Below, one piece after another: positions 43,140 to 55,189 of a stretch of 64,000 nt of DNA. Within the stretch, counting starts at the first letter, position 1; each line of letters opens with the position of its first letter. The DNA comes from Anagrus nilaparvatae (Eukaryota; Arthropoda; Insecta; Hymenoptera; Mymaridae), in NCBI GenBank assembly GCA_022575985.1, contig JAKSXM010000014.1, positions 13,144,001-13,208,000 of the forward strand, read 5' to 3'. The notes beneath the pieces are model-generated. The model ran no database searches. It saw only the letters and a program-made list of their open reading frames with translations, and had not been told where the DNA came from. The position numbers were made by a program, and so were the translations under genes.

Positions 43140-44150
43140 TTTAATCGTATTGAAGTATTTCGACCAAGTAAAAGCCAATTTTTTGATGTTATTCGGTTTT
43201 AGTGATAAACAATGTAAAGTATTTTTGGGAAAAAATGTTATTTTTGATATTTTCAAAAATTTTTTCATTTATCCAAGATGGCGGAATAAATTTAAAAAGG
43301 GTTGAATAATTAAAAGTCGTCAAATCTCATATTTTACGGGTTTCATGAAGTAATATTTAAGTGAAAAATCATTTGCATAGTACCTGAAAATTTTTCCGGA
43401 TTTTCCAAAATGGCGGCTATTCTGAGCTCGTATTAAAAGAGCGTTCAAACAATACGAAAACCTTATTTATATTAAAAATTTTTCATAATAAAGATATTTT
43501 ATAATAATTACATATTTTCATAATATGAATAAATTTTGATACCTGTATCATCAGAAAATTTGCTAGTTTTTCCAATATGGGGGGCATGGAATTCTGAAAA
43601 CCTTTTTAATTTTTGTCATTTAAATCAACCTTAATGGGGTTTTAAAGAGGAGAAAAAAAAAATTTTTATTTCGTGAAAAACGGAAGAAATTTTTCGACTT
43701 TCCAAAATGACGGATTAAAAAAATTAAAAAAAATAAGTTTTCACGCATAATTATTGAGCTTAAAAACAATCTTAATAACAATGTCAAATTTGATGGCTAG
43801 TTAAAAATCAATGGCAAGATAATTTTTTTTTTTTTTCGATTTTCCAAGCTATTCGGTGGAAAAATTAATAAAACTATTTTTTAAACATTATGGGGGGTTC
43901 TTAAGCCCAATAATAACATTTAAAAAAAAAAAATTATAATTTCTATTCTTCACTAATTTTTCAATTTTCCAAGATGTTGGAAATAAAATTTGAAAAATAT
44001 TTAAAAGATGAAAATCTTCTTGTAAGTAGGAATCCGGATTTGGTGAAAAATAAATTTACATTGAAAAGTTTCAAGTTTCGTTCACAGACAAATGATTTAA
44101 ATTTTTTAAGATGGCAGACCGGAAGTAGAAAATGATACAACAATTTATTT
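43140..44150. repeat. degenerate 134-bp satellite with TTTTCCAARATGGCGG box
   Basis: The box recurs near 43270, 43402, 43566, 43700, 43835, 43965 and 44100 (spacing 130-164 bp), each time followed by about 110 bp of AT-rich filler. The copy at 43410 is a perfect AAAATGGCGGC. Confidence 0.7.
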
Positions 44151-44167
44151 CTTTTTTACCCTATTAT

Positions 44168-44175
44168 AATATATT
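44168..44175. repeat. hAT MITE target-site duplication, left
   Basis: AATATATT before CAGAGTTGGGC; repeated at 44880-44887. Confidence 0.85.
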
Positions 44176-44879
44176 CAGAGTTGGGCAAATATGACAGAAA
44201 TAAATTTTTTTTCCATATCCATATTCCATATTTTTTCACATCTGGAATCCATTTTATGGCAATTTTTTTTCCATATAAATATGGAATCCATATTATGGCA
44301 ATCATATTAATATGGAGAAAAAAAATTATCATATTTGGATTTCATATTAATATGATATGGATATGAAAAAAATATGGAACCCATATGGGGGTCATTTAAG
44401 GCTCATATTAATATGGTAAGCACGAATTTCATATTGATTTTATAATATATAATATATTATATAATATATTATATAAATTTCATAGTAAGAACTTTGCTCC
44501 CAGGGTGTTTTCACGCTATTTTTCACAAAATTCAATAAATATGTCCCGAAAATACCCTGGGAGCAAAGTTCTTACTATAAAATTTATATATAAATCCAAT
44601 ATGAAATTCGTGCTTACCATATTAATATGGGCCCTAAATGACCCCCATATGGGTTCCATATTTTTTTCACATCCATATCATATTAATATGGATTCCATAT
44701 CATATTAATATGAAATCCAAATATGATCATTTTTTTTCTCCATATTAATATGAGTGCCATAATATGGATTCCATATTTATATGGAAAAAAAATTGCCATA
44801 ATATGGATTCCATATATGAAAAAATATGGAATATGGATATGAAAAAAAAATCCATTTCTGTCATATTTGCCCAACTCTG
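44176..44879. mobile_element. hAT-type palindromic MITE, 704 bp
   Basis: The termini CAGAGTTGGGCAAATATGAC and its complement are in hAT style (CAGNG), with an exact 8-bp duplication AATATATT. Almost the whole element is one hairpin, arms about 330 bp, built from repeats of ATATGGATTCCATAT and CATATTAATATG. At its centre GAACTTTGCTCCCAGGGT and its complement bound a loop of about 60 bp. No coding capacity. Confidence 0.9.
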
Positions 44880-44887
44880 AATATATT
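44880..44887. repeat. hAT MITE target-site duplication, right
   Basis: AATATATT, identical to 44168-44175. Confidence 0.85.
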
Positions 44888-44999
44888 AAGAGTGTACGAA
44901 TGCTTTTTTGAGATCCATTAAAATATTTCCTAATATGATGGGTTCAATAACTGAAAAAGAAAATAACTTAATATTGCTGCAATTACAATATCTACAATT

Positions 45000-45115
45000 T
45001 TTGGTTCCTCAAAGAGGAACCATTGTGTTAGGTCAAAATTTGATTTTCTATTTTTTGGCATATAAGCACGTTTTGGGACCCCAGGAAGCTAAAAAACCTG
45101 TTTTTAAAAAAAGTC

Positions 45116-45165
<50 letters not shown>

Positions 45166-45310
45166 TATGTATGTAATCGGTGATATTTCACAAATATTAT
45201 GGAATTAAGACCTAATTTTTTTTTCAAAAATTTTTTCACCAAAAAATCTCGAGGTACTTTTTTTTTTTTTTGATTTGGATGTAATACCTCATTTATTTCC
45301 ATGAAAGTAC
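45000..45310 (+). repeat. dispersed repeat copy with GGTTCCTCAAAGAGGAACC hairpin
   Basis: Inverse copy of 40935-41235. It begins with a perfect 8-bp-stem hairpin and leads into the 469-bp tandem array, so the array probably belongs to this family. Confidence 0.75.
45121..45162 (+). repeat. (GT)n microsatellite
   Basis: 21 perfect GT dinucleotides. The copy at 41080-41110 has CATA/CA instead. Confidence 0.95.
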
Positions 45311-46860
45311 TTATATTTGAAAGTATGGTTTTTACATGATATCTCGAATCGGATACTTAATTTTCTGAAAATTTTTTTTCTAAAATTTTTTTCACAAAAA
45401 AATACAAAAAATACAAATTTTTTTTTTCTTTTTGGACGTAGTACCTAATTTATTTCCACGGAAGTACTAGTTTTAAGAACCTTGTTTATTGTTATTTTTT
45501 GGATCTGATACTTAATTTTTTCAAAATTTTTTTTGTCAAAATTAAAAAAATAGAAAAATTAAAAAAAATGCAATATTTTTTTTTTTTTTGGATGTAATAC
45601 CTCATTTAATTCTATGAAAGTACTAATATCTGAAAATATTGTAACTAGTGATATTTCAAAACCATTATCGAATTAAGACCTAATTTTTTTTTTCAAACAT
45701 TTTTTTATCAAAAAATCTCAAACCCCCCCCCTTTTTTTTTTTTAATTTGGATGTAATACCTCATTTATTTCCATGAAAGTACTTATATTTGAAAGTATGG
45801 TTTTTACACTATATCTCGAATCTGATACTTAATTTTCTGAAATTTTTTTTTCTAAAATTTTTTTCACAAAAAAATACAAAAAATACCAATTTTTTTTTTC
45901 TTTTTGGACTAAGTACCTAATTTATTTTCATGGAAGTACTACTTTTAAGAACCTTGTTTATTGTAATTTTTTGGATCTGATACTTAATTTTTTCAAAATT
46001 TTTTTTGTCAAAATTAAAAAAAAATAAAAATAAAACAAACTGCAATATTTTTTTTTTTTTTTGGTGTAATACCTCATTTAATTCTATGAAAGTACAATTA
46101 TCTGAAAATATTGTAACTAGTGATATTTCAAAACCATTATCGAATTAAGACCTAATTTTTTTTCCAAACATTTTTTTAACAAAAAATTTCAAACCCCCCC
46201 TCTTTTTTTTTTATTTTGGATGTAATACCTCATTTATTTCCATGAAAGTACTTATACTTGAAAGTATGGTTTTTACTTGATATCTCCAATCTGATACTTA
46301 ATTTTTTGAAAATTTTTTTCCTAAAATTTTTTTCACAAAAAAATACAAAAATTACGAAACTTTTTTTTCTTTTTGGACGTAGTACCTAATTTATTTCCAT
46401 GGAAGTACTAGTTTTAAGAACCTCGTTTACAGTAATTTTTTGGAATTGATACTTAATTTTTTCAAAATTTTTATTATCTAAATTAAAAAAAAAGAAAAAT
46501 AAAAAAAATACCTCATTTAATTCTATGAAAGTACTAATATTTTAAAATATTGTAACCAGTGATATTCCAAAACAATTATCGAACGAATACCTAACCTTTT
46601 TTTCAAAAAATTTTTTTATTAAAAAAATCTCAAAATACTTTTTTTTTTTTTAATTTGGATGTAATACCTCATTCATTTCCATGAAAGTACTTATACTTGA
46701 AAGTATGGTTTTTACTCGATATCTTGAATCTGATAATGAATTTTTTGAAAATTTTTTTCTTCAAAATCTTCGTTACAAAAAAATACATAAAACATCAAAT
46801 TTATTTTTCATATTGGACATATCTAATTTATTTTAATGAGAGTACAAATTTTATAAATTT
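45181..46860 (+). repeat. tandem repeat, about 469-bp unit, 3.5 copies
   Basis: GTGATATTTCA.AA..ATTAT.GAATTAAGACC begins units at 45179, 45649, 46119 and 46559. Each unit contains four GGANGTA.TACCT.ATTTAATT..ATG.AAGTAC subrepeats, so there is an older internal period of about 115-120 bp. No coding content. Confidence 0.85.
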
Positions 46861-47321
46861 AGTTTATAGTAATTTTTTGTATCCGATCACAATTTTTTTT
46901 TTATTTTGATATAAATTATAACACACAAGAAAGAATGATGTAAATCTTGCCTCTTTTTGACTTCCTCGGATTATTTTGTTCGTTGCTATGTTTATTTATG
47001 TATGCAGGTTAATGAAATTATAAACAATGATAAACAGCCTAAAAATATTAAATGGTTATGTTTGCATTTTAAAATTAAGATGCCAACCATTTTAAAATTA
47101 AGTTGCCAATCATTTCTTTGGCAAAACAAAAAAATCATGTTCAATCAAATTCAATATTTTAATTATTAAGGGATAAAATTTTTTGAAATAATAACAGCCT
47201 TTACGAGCAAATTTTATTAAGGGATAATTATATATTCTAATAAAATTTTACAAAAAAATAATAAAATTAGCTTTTTTTATATTTGTCTCTTTTTAATTAT
47301 GCAAAAATGATTTAAAATCCA
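46861..47321. other. AT-rich spacer
   Basis: No gene is supported. A 70-codon frame at 46957-47169 is of chance composition. Confidence 0.5.
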
Positions 47322-47325
47322 TTAA

Positions 47326-47601
47326 CGCCGGCGTGATCAATCCATGGACGCTAGAATTTTTACTTTAATAACAAAATGATCTTAATGGTCTACTTTACCT
47401 AGTAAAAAAGAAAAATGTATGTATAATTGCATGGTTGTAATCAATAATATTTATTGCATATTGAAGTTTAAAGACCATTGTTTGAGGAACCTCAGTGCCA
47501 GCTAGTTGGCAGGGTATTTTATGTAGTGTTGTGCTATTTATTCAAATTTTTTTAGATTTATTTTAAATATTTTATTGAATTACTTTATATTTAGTATTGA
47601 C

Positions 47602-47660
<59 letters not shown>

Positions 47661-48180
47661 CACGAGTCAGCGTATCTGTATTTGCTATGTTAACAAATTC
47701 TTTTTGTATTTTTTTTGTCAGACTATAAAAACAAATGTAAGTAATTATCTTTTACATAAATTAATTTTTTTTCATTTACTTGTTTCAATAATCTGCTATT
47801 CTTCAGTGATAATACAACCAAACCCGTATTTTGATTGGAGTACCACCCCTATCCACCTTTTAAGGGTTGTAAATAGGGCCAAAATGAATGAAACCTGAAC
47901 GTATTTGAAGTTTACTTAAATTTTACATAAAAATATTATTTTCAAACATTTTTTAATAATATTGGATACTTTTTTCATTGATTTTTCCAAATATTTCCTA
48001 ATAATGCCTTATCTACCCCTTTCACCCCCGTTTTTATGGTATATTTAAGGGTTGTAGTTGAAAACTAATTTCAGATGCTGGAAGAGCGTGAAATTTAACT
48101 ATATGAATGAACTTTGTAGCCAATTATCTATAAGGGAATATATTTATTTGTGCTTTTTTCGAAAACTCTCCGCTCCGGCG
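47326..48180. mobile_element. possible TTAA-flanked element, 855 bp
   Basis: TTAA (47322-47325) followed by CGCCGG, and CCGGCG followed by TTAA (48181-48184). The shared phrase CATTAACGCCGG is 12 bp and inverted. The terminal repeat is short, so this is weaker than the insert at 21423. It contains a (GA)n tract. Confidence 0.4.
47605..47659 (+). repeat. (GA)n microsatellite
   Basis: About 27 perfect GA dinucleotides. Confidence 0.95.
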
Positions 48181-48390
48181 TTAATGAGTTAATAAAGTTA
48201 ATTCAAATCATTATTATACAATAAATTAAGTATTCAGAAAATATGCAAGTTATAAGATAAACTCAATAGATATCAAACTGTAAGTTTATTTTTAAAGTCT
48301 TTTATTTTTTAATTACTGGGTAAAATTAAAAGCCCATAATAATCTTAATTTGTGAAACCCTCGTATAAAATAATTAGAGCTATTAATTAG

Positions 48391-48393
<3 letters not shown>

Positions 48394-48444
<51 letters not shown>

Positions 48445-48446
48445 AC
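48394..48446 (+). repeat. (TA)n microsatellite
   Basis: About 26 TA dinucleotides with one interruption. Confidence 0.9.
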
Positions 48447-48925
48447 AATTTAGATAATATATGTGTTACACCCCAAACATGTAATTGACCATTACATGAA
48501 ATGATCGAATTTATGACTATTTCATGAAATGGTCAGAAATCTTTCATATTTTACACGATTTTGTCAGTAATGTTCGAGTAATATTAGAACGAATAAAAAT
48601 AGCGTTTAAGTACACAGAATTCAGTATTATATTCTTTAATTTCAATAATTAATAACTAAAAATGCATATAAATAAAAAAAATGATTAGAAGTGTAAATTA
48701 AAAATATTGTTTCAGTATATTTAGATTTAAAATAAATAGTACTATTTTTCACTTACTTATTCAATTATATTTTTTTAGTTTCCCTTATTCAATTATATTT
48801 TTTTATTTAAAAATTTTCCAGGTTCTATTAAGCCCATAAGGTCTACATTTTATATAGTAATTATTACTCAATTAAATTTACGGAGGGAGATTTAATAACA
48901 CCTGGCCAATACTAAACTTGGTCAG
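48447..48925. other. AT-rich spacer
   Basis: No gene seen. A short inverted TGACCATTACATGAAATG / CATTTCATGAAATGGTCA phrase lies at 48487-48532. Confidence 0.45.
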
Positions 48926-48928
48926 TGT

Positions 48929-49330
48929 AGGTTTTTTGGATCGCTAAAACCAAATTTCGGAAAATCGTCCATGAGAAATGAACGCATGACTCTTAAGTTA
49001 GCAAAAAACACCCATAAAAGGCGTTTAAATTTTGCCATAGATTAGGTTATTTTCTAGATTTTTTCGGTTGCTGAATCCAAATTTGAGGTCATTTTTTATC
49101 AAAAATTCGAAATTCACCTTTCAATCAGGAGAAACCACCCTGAAAGGGTTCTTTTGATAAATTTTTACTATAATTTTTTTTATAATTTTGACATAATATA
49201 GATTTCCTAGGTCGCTAAATCCATATTTCGGAAAATTCAGCAAACAAAAAAATTTTTATATGATCCATTTTCGTTTTTAAATTTTGAAAAAACACCGCCT
49301 AATTTATATATCATTTGAACACGAAAAATT
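48929..49330 (+). repeat. degenerate 135-bp repeat, three copies (same family as 54550-54935)
   Basis: The box TAGRTTTTTTNGGTCGCTRAATCCAAATTT recurs near 48929, 49055 and 49198, each followed by a GAAA-rich spacer. The same box occurs near 54570, 54705 and 54845. Confidence 0.55.
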
Positions 49331-49569
49331 ATAGCAAAAACACTTCTTTCAGGACAATTTTTGCTAATTTAAGGGTGAATAGTGTATTTTCGATAAAAAA
49401 AGAGCTGAAATTTGGATCTTAAATTAATTAAATCTATTTTAGGATTATATATTAGATTAATTTTCTTAGAAAAATAATTGTTGATCTCGCAACCTTTCTT
49501 GTCCAAAAATTGAGACAAAGATTAATCTTGTGAATGGGAAATAATTCTTACACTACACTACTACTACTA

Positions 49570-52500
49570 CACTGTTAAAAAAAACTCCGGTGATTTTTCG
49601 ACAAAATTGGTAAATAAAAATCGTAAATTTACTAATATTTGTAAATTTGCGAAAAAATAGTAAATTAACAATTTTTTTTTTCGTAAATTTTCGACAAAAT
49701 CGTAAATTTACAACTGTGTCGTAATTTTACGATTTTTGTAGAAAAATTGCAATTTTTAATCGAAAATTTGCGACAAACAGTTGTGAAATTACAAGTCATA
49801 TTTTTTGTACCTAACAACGCATAGCAAACCAGTTAGAGTCATAAAATAATGTTTTTTGATTTTATACCATGAGAAAAGATGAATACTTTTATTTTTTTTC
49901 GCTACATTTCTTTTAGCAAATAGGTATACAATTATTAATATTTTAAGAATAAAAAATATTTTTAATTACGTAAAAAAGGATAATCTGGTCGAACAAGTTA
50001 TTATAAGTAAAAACAGGATGAGTCAATTATAATTTAAATGGGACATTTTTACTTTAAAAAAAAAAAATTTATTTTGATAATAATTTTTAGTATATGAGGC
50101 ATTATTTTTTTTTTACTTCTTAACTTGGACAAAAAACTGAAAAAAAAAAATTGAAGGCACATAGATATAACCCGTGTTTTTAGGTAGTTTCGGTTAGAAA
50201 ACCGAAAAAAATCGTGAACAAGAAATCGGCGATAGGTGCCAAAAAGATTTTTCCACTTTTATCTCAAAAACTGCCTTTTTTTTTCGTAACTGCGCTAACC
50301 GATTTTCGAAAATTTTTATTTCAGGGGTTTTTTGCGGTATTTTTAGGGATTTTTTTTTTATGACAAGTTAAAACAAGTTCAAAACTAATACAAGCAAGGA
50401 TTTAGCATCAATTTTTAACAATATTTTGACATTTATAAGCTTGAAAACCTGTATTTATTTTTTGCTTTTTTTCAAATTTTGATGTATTACTTTTTCTTGC
50501 ACCTTAGGCTGTTTTTAATCTACGTACAAGTTATAATGGTAAATATTGATAATTTTTAGTCCAAATTGATTGTTACATACCATCAAGATGCCCGAAAATA
50601 ATTATTTTAATGCGCTACAATGATGGAACCCCTAGAGTCTCAATTTTTTAATTCTTGTTAAAATTAAGTAATTATACTTTTTCATCTTAAATATTTTGTC
50701 TATTTTATTTTTATCTCATAAAATATATTTTTCCAAGCAAATAAAACTCCATTAATGATTATGTGCCCAAATATTTTTCATTTTTACACGTTTATTACCA
50801 ATTTTTTCAATTTTATACAATACGTAATTTTTGACTGATTATGCATATTTTCAAGCTGTAGAATTAAATTAAAAGGGGAGTTCAATACATTTGGAGCACC
50901 AAATTATAAAAAATGGTTATGAATGAGTTTATTATGTTGAAAAAACATGACGGCTACTCTCCGTTCATTCTAATGGGTCTTCTGGGCCTAGAAACGCAGG
51001 GTTCAATGTTATAAAATAGGGTTTTTTGGCAATGAAACGCTTAAACCTCACAAGTTAACCAAAACACTTCTGGTTGGTCTCAATTTTTTGGTGTAAGTGT
51101 CACCTTTCAAACGCCGTAAACCGCAATTTTCCATCACTAATTTTTTTATTAATGTAGCCAATTAACCAAATTACCTATTTTTAATTGCTGCCAAATTCGT
51201 AATTTCTAATAAAAAAAGGTTTTGTATGTATTGAAAAATTCCTACAAGCTTGAAGTTTCCAAAAAATTTTTCTCGTCTCATTTCGTTGAGTCGTTTTTAA
51301 GAAATGGCTCTTCTAAGTTAACATTAAAAATTAGCTTTTTATAAAACCATATAATTGGGACTCCGACTTCTAATTATCATATATCTGATGATTAAATAAT
51401 TCAAAAAAGTAGAGTAAAGAATTTTTGGAAATTTGAAGCTTGTCGAAATATTTTGAGACGTATAAAACCCATTTTCGTCAAAAATTACAAATTTGGCAGC
51501 AATTTAAAAATAGGTCATTTTTAACCAAAAATGACCAATTGGTTAATTGGCTATAGTGATGAGAGGATTAATGATAATAAATTACGGTTTACGGCGTTTG
51601 AAAGGTGGTATTTACACCAAAAAAATGAAACCAACCAAAGAAAAGAGTAAAAGAGTTTAAGTTAACTTGTAAGGTTTTAGCGTCTCATTGAAAATTACCA
51701 AAAAACCCTATTTCAATGAGCCCTGCGTTTCTATGCTCAGATGGCCCTTTGGAATGAACGGAGAGTAGCCGGCATGTTTTTTCAACATAATAAACTCATT
51801 CACATCAACTCATTCGGTCAAAAATTACGTATTGTATAAAATTGAAAAAATTGGTAATAAACGTGTAAAAATAAAAAATATTTGGGCCCATAATCATTAA
51901 TGGAGTTTTATTTGCTTGGAAAAATATATTTTATGAGATTAAAATAAAATAGACAAAATATTAAAATAGACAAGCCAAAGTAATAAAATGCAAGAAAAAG
52001 TAATAAAACAAAATTTGAAAAAAAGCAAAAAATAAATACAGGTTTTCAAGCTTATAAATGTCAAAATATTGTTAAAAACTGATGCTAAATCCTTGTTTGT
52101 ATTAGTTTTGAACTTTTTTTAACTTGTCACAAACAAATATCTCTAAAAATACCGCGAAAAACCCCTGAAATAAAAATTTTCGAAAATCGGTTAGCTCAGT
52201 TACGAAAAAAGGCAGTTTTTGAGATACAAGTGGAAAAATCTTTTTGGCATCTATCGCCGATTTCTCGTTCACTTTTTGTTTCGGTTTTCCGAAGGTTCAA
52301 ACTATCTGAAAAAACGGGTTATATCCATGCGCCTCGAGAAAATACGTTTTATGAGCACTAAAAATGAAAAAAAAAAAATTTAAGAGGCAACGATTACCAC
52401 CATGATTTTCTGATAGTTTGCAACCTATAGAATGCAAAAAAAAACGTTATCACGGAATCGGCGATGGATGCCAAAAAGATTTTGCCACTTTTATGTCGAA

Positions 52501-53660
52501 AACCGTGTTTTTCGTATCTGAGCAACCCAAAATAATTTAAGAAAAATAAAATAGGCGATAACTTCATTAATCAAGATAAAAATTACTTTTTTGTTAATTA
52601 AAATTTAAAATAATAGATGACAAAATCTGATTTCCAGGGAAAAACTACTCCAGAAGAAAAAAAAACTTTTCTTTTTACGATGAAATTTAGCCGAGTTGTT
52701 GTCAATTTAAGATTTTACTCAAAGTTTTATATTGAAAAATGCCTATTTCTGACTTGTTTGATTTTCATCGTAAAATAATAACTTTTTTTTTAAAATCGAT
52801 TAATTTTTCCCTGAGTATTCATTTCTTCAAAAAAAAAAATCATTTTTGTTCACAAAATTTTAATTTTTAGGTCAGAAACCTTTGAAAACTGTAATTAGCT
52901 AAATTTATTTAACACAGTTTTTCATTGGTTTTTGACCTAATTGTTGAAATGTGGTAAAAAATTATTCTTTTCTTGAAGAAATAAATACTCAGGGAAAAAG
53001 TAAACGATTTAAAAAAAAATGAGTATTTTACCATATTAATCAAGGGAATAATGCATATTTTAAGTTCAGAAACAGACTTTTTTTAATGTCTTTTTTAAGA
53101 AAAATTTGAGTAAAATCGTAAATTGACGATAACTTGGCTAAATTTCATTGTCAAAAGAAAAGTTTTTTTTTGTTCTTGAGTAGTTTTTCTCTGGCAATCA
53201 CTATCGACTATATGGCCCATATTATTCGATTCCTGAGACATTCCTCTAACAAACTGTATATGTCTTTATTCGGAAATTCAAATGACGGAGCGTCCTTAAG
53301 TATGGTATAAAATAGAAAAACATTATTTTATGACTCTAAATGGTTTGTGAGATGGTTTCCTATGCGTTTTTAGGTACGAAAAATAGGACTTGTAATTTCA
53401 CAATTGTTTGTCGCAAATTTTCGATTAAAATTTGCAATTTTTCTACAAAAATCGTAAAATTACGACACAGTTGTAAATTTACGATTTTGTCGAAAATTTA
53501 CGAAAAAAAAAATTGTTAATTTACTATTTTTTCGCAAATTTACAAATATTAGTAAATTTACGATTTTTTTTCGAAAAATTGCGAATTTTTTCGAAAATTT
53601 ACTAAATTTTAGTAAATTTACCAATTTTGTCGAAAAATCACCGGAGTTTTTTTTACAGTG
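49570..53660. mobile_element. 4.1-kb TA-flanked fold-back element
   Basis: Ends CACTGTTAAAAAAAACTCCG and (complement) CACTGTAAAAAAAACTCCGG, with TA on both sides (49568-49569 and 53661-53662), as for Tc1/mariner-type elements. The arms are inverted over about 1.7-1.8 kb around a centre near 51340. The right arm has about 900 bp extra (52380-53290), itself palindromic. Outer arms carry many CGTAAATTTAC, TTTGTCGCAAATTT boxes. No transposase. Confidence 0.75.
52630..53205. repeat. smaller palindrome nested in the right arm
   Basis: CCAGGGAAAAACTACTC, CGATGAAATTTAGCCGAGTT and AATTTAAGATTTTACTCAAA near 52640-52710 are mirrored near 53095-53200. It disrupts the symmetry of the larger fold-back and so inserted or expanded later. 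Confidence 0.65.
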
Positions 53661-54299
53661 TAAAATTAAAGTATACTAATTTCTTTTTTTTTTTCATCTG
53701 AAACGCATATAAATAAAAAAAATATATAACTTAAGATTAACGCTCTTTTAATACGAGCTCGGAATAGCCGCCATTTTGGAAAATCCGGAAAAATTTTCAG
53801 GTACTATGCAAATGATTTTTCACTCAAATATTACTTCATGGAACCCGTAAAATATGAGGTTTGACGACTTTTAATTATTCAACCCTTTTTAAATTTATTC
53901 CGCCATCTTGGATAAATGAAAAAATTTTTGAAAATATCAAAAATAACATTTTTTCCCAAAAATACTTTACATTGTTTATCACTAAAACCGAATAACATCA
54001 AAAAATTGGCTTTTACTTGGTCGAAATACTTCAATACGATTAAAAACTATTAAAATTATTACGGACGATTAAAAACGATTAAATTTAATCGTTTTCAATC
54101 GTCAACATTTTGTACGGTTAAATGCGATAACCTTTTTAACCGTTTTGAATCGTCTTGTTCCGTGAGGGTACTATTAAAAACTATTATTTTATCTAAATAC
54201 TTAACAAAAAAATTTTTAGTAAAAAGGGTCTTGTTTAAAGTTTAAAAAAATAACAAGTTTATAATTAACAGAAAAATATTTTTGTTTTTTTTAAAAGCA

Positions 54300-54549
54300 A
54301 TAATAAAATAATAAATATAATACAATAAAATACTACAGAAATACATTAGTCGGGTCCAATTCGTAATTCAACAATAAAAAGCACGACGATGATTCAATAC
54401 AGATTTTACCTATGGAAATAATCGTCTCTTAAGACGATATTAAAGAACAAATGCTACAACGAATAATTTTGGGGAATTGAAAATCGGGTGAAAACGCCCC
54501 CAACCCCCCCCCCCTTAAGCCCTAAAATTTAAATTGTTCTTTTTTTGTA
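54300..54549. other. spacer without recognised features
   Basis: Includes a C10 run at about 54506-54515. No gene. Confidence 0.45.
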
Positions 54550-54940
54550 ATTTGAATGACCTCTGGTAGGTATTTTTGGTCGCTGAATCTGAAAATGAAG
54601 TCCAAAATTGTTTTTAAGGGGTGTACACCCTTATTTTAACCCTTTTCTACCCTTAAAATAAGCAATTTTTTATAAAACGTTTTTATTTTCTTTTTACGGC
54701 CCCTAGCAGGTATTTTTGCTCGGTAAATCTGAAAATGAAGTCCAAAATTGTTTTAAGGGGTGTATACCCTTATTTTAACCCTTTTTTACCCTTAAAATAA
54801 GCAATTTATTAAAAACGTTTTCTTATACTTTGACGAACCCTAGTAGGTTTTTTAGGTCACCAATTTCGAATTTCATGTAAAAAATTATATTTAAAGGGTC
54901 TTACACCCTTATTTTCACCCTCAAAATAAGCAATTTTTTA
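54550..54940 (+). repeat. three-copy tandem repeat, about 133-bp unit
   Basis: GGTATTTTTGGTCGCTGAAT, CTGAAAATGAAGTCCAAAAT, GGGGTGTACACCCTTATTTT, ACCCTTAAAATAAGCAATTT repeat at about 54565, 54700 and 54840. GGGTGTACACCC is a perfect dyad within the unit. Confidence 0.8.
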
Positions 54941-54949
54941 AAATATACA

Positions 54950-55137
54950 TATAGTATATGCTTAAAGTATGTATAGGAAGAGTTGCGCGAGGCAACTGCG
55001 TACGCTTCGTCTCGAGAGCAAATAATTTTGGCATCTGAGAAGCCGAAAATTTTGCTCGCGAGATACATAAATATTAGTGGGGCGAGACGCCTGCGATTTG
55101 TCTTCTCGCGCAACCAATTCATTCCTAGTGTAAGGAT
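54950..55137 (-). repeat. right copy of the GC-richer repeat
   Basis: Inverse of 42494-42680. Confidence 0.75.
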
Positions 55138-55189
55138 TTTGCTTTTGGTTTTCAAAAAAGCGTGCCTGTAACCACCTCAATTTACCCAT

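Larger units (their letters stand above)
43016..54168. mobile_element. 11,153-bp element with 428-bp inverted arms and 5-bp TSD
   Basis: The ends CCCTCACGGAACAAGACG (43016) and its complement (ending 54168) begin inverted repeats of exactly 428 bp each (43016-43443 and 53741-54168). They are flanked by TACTA at 43011-43015 and 54169-54173. No transposase is present; the interior is repeats and other insertions (hAT MITE, 469-bp tandem array, TTAA element, TA fold-back element). The superfamily is not clear from the ends. Confidence 0.75.

Noticed and set aside
47575..47898. 107-codon ORF with an Arg-Glu repeat
   Set aside because: The (GA)n microsatellite produces the RERE stretch; flanking residues show no domain.
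54901..55189. Overlapping short ORFs at 54901-55189 and 42443-42643 with similar peptides
   Set aside because: They are the two strands of the same inverted non-coding repeat (42494-42680 and 54950-55137), GC-richer and so stop-poor.
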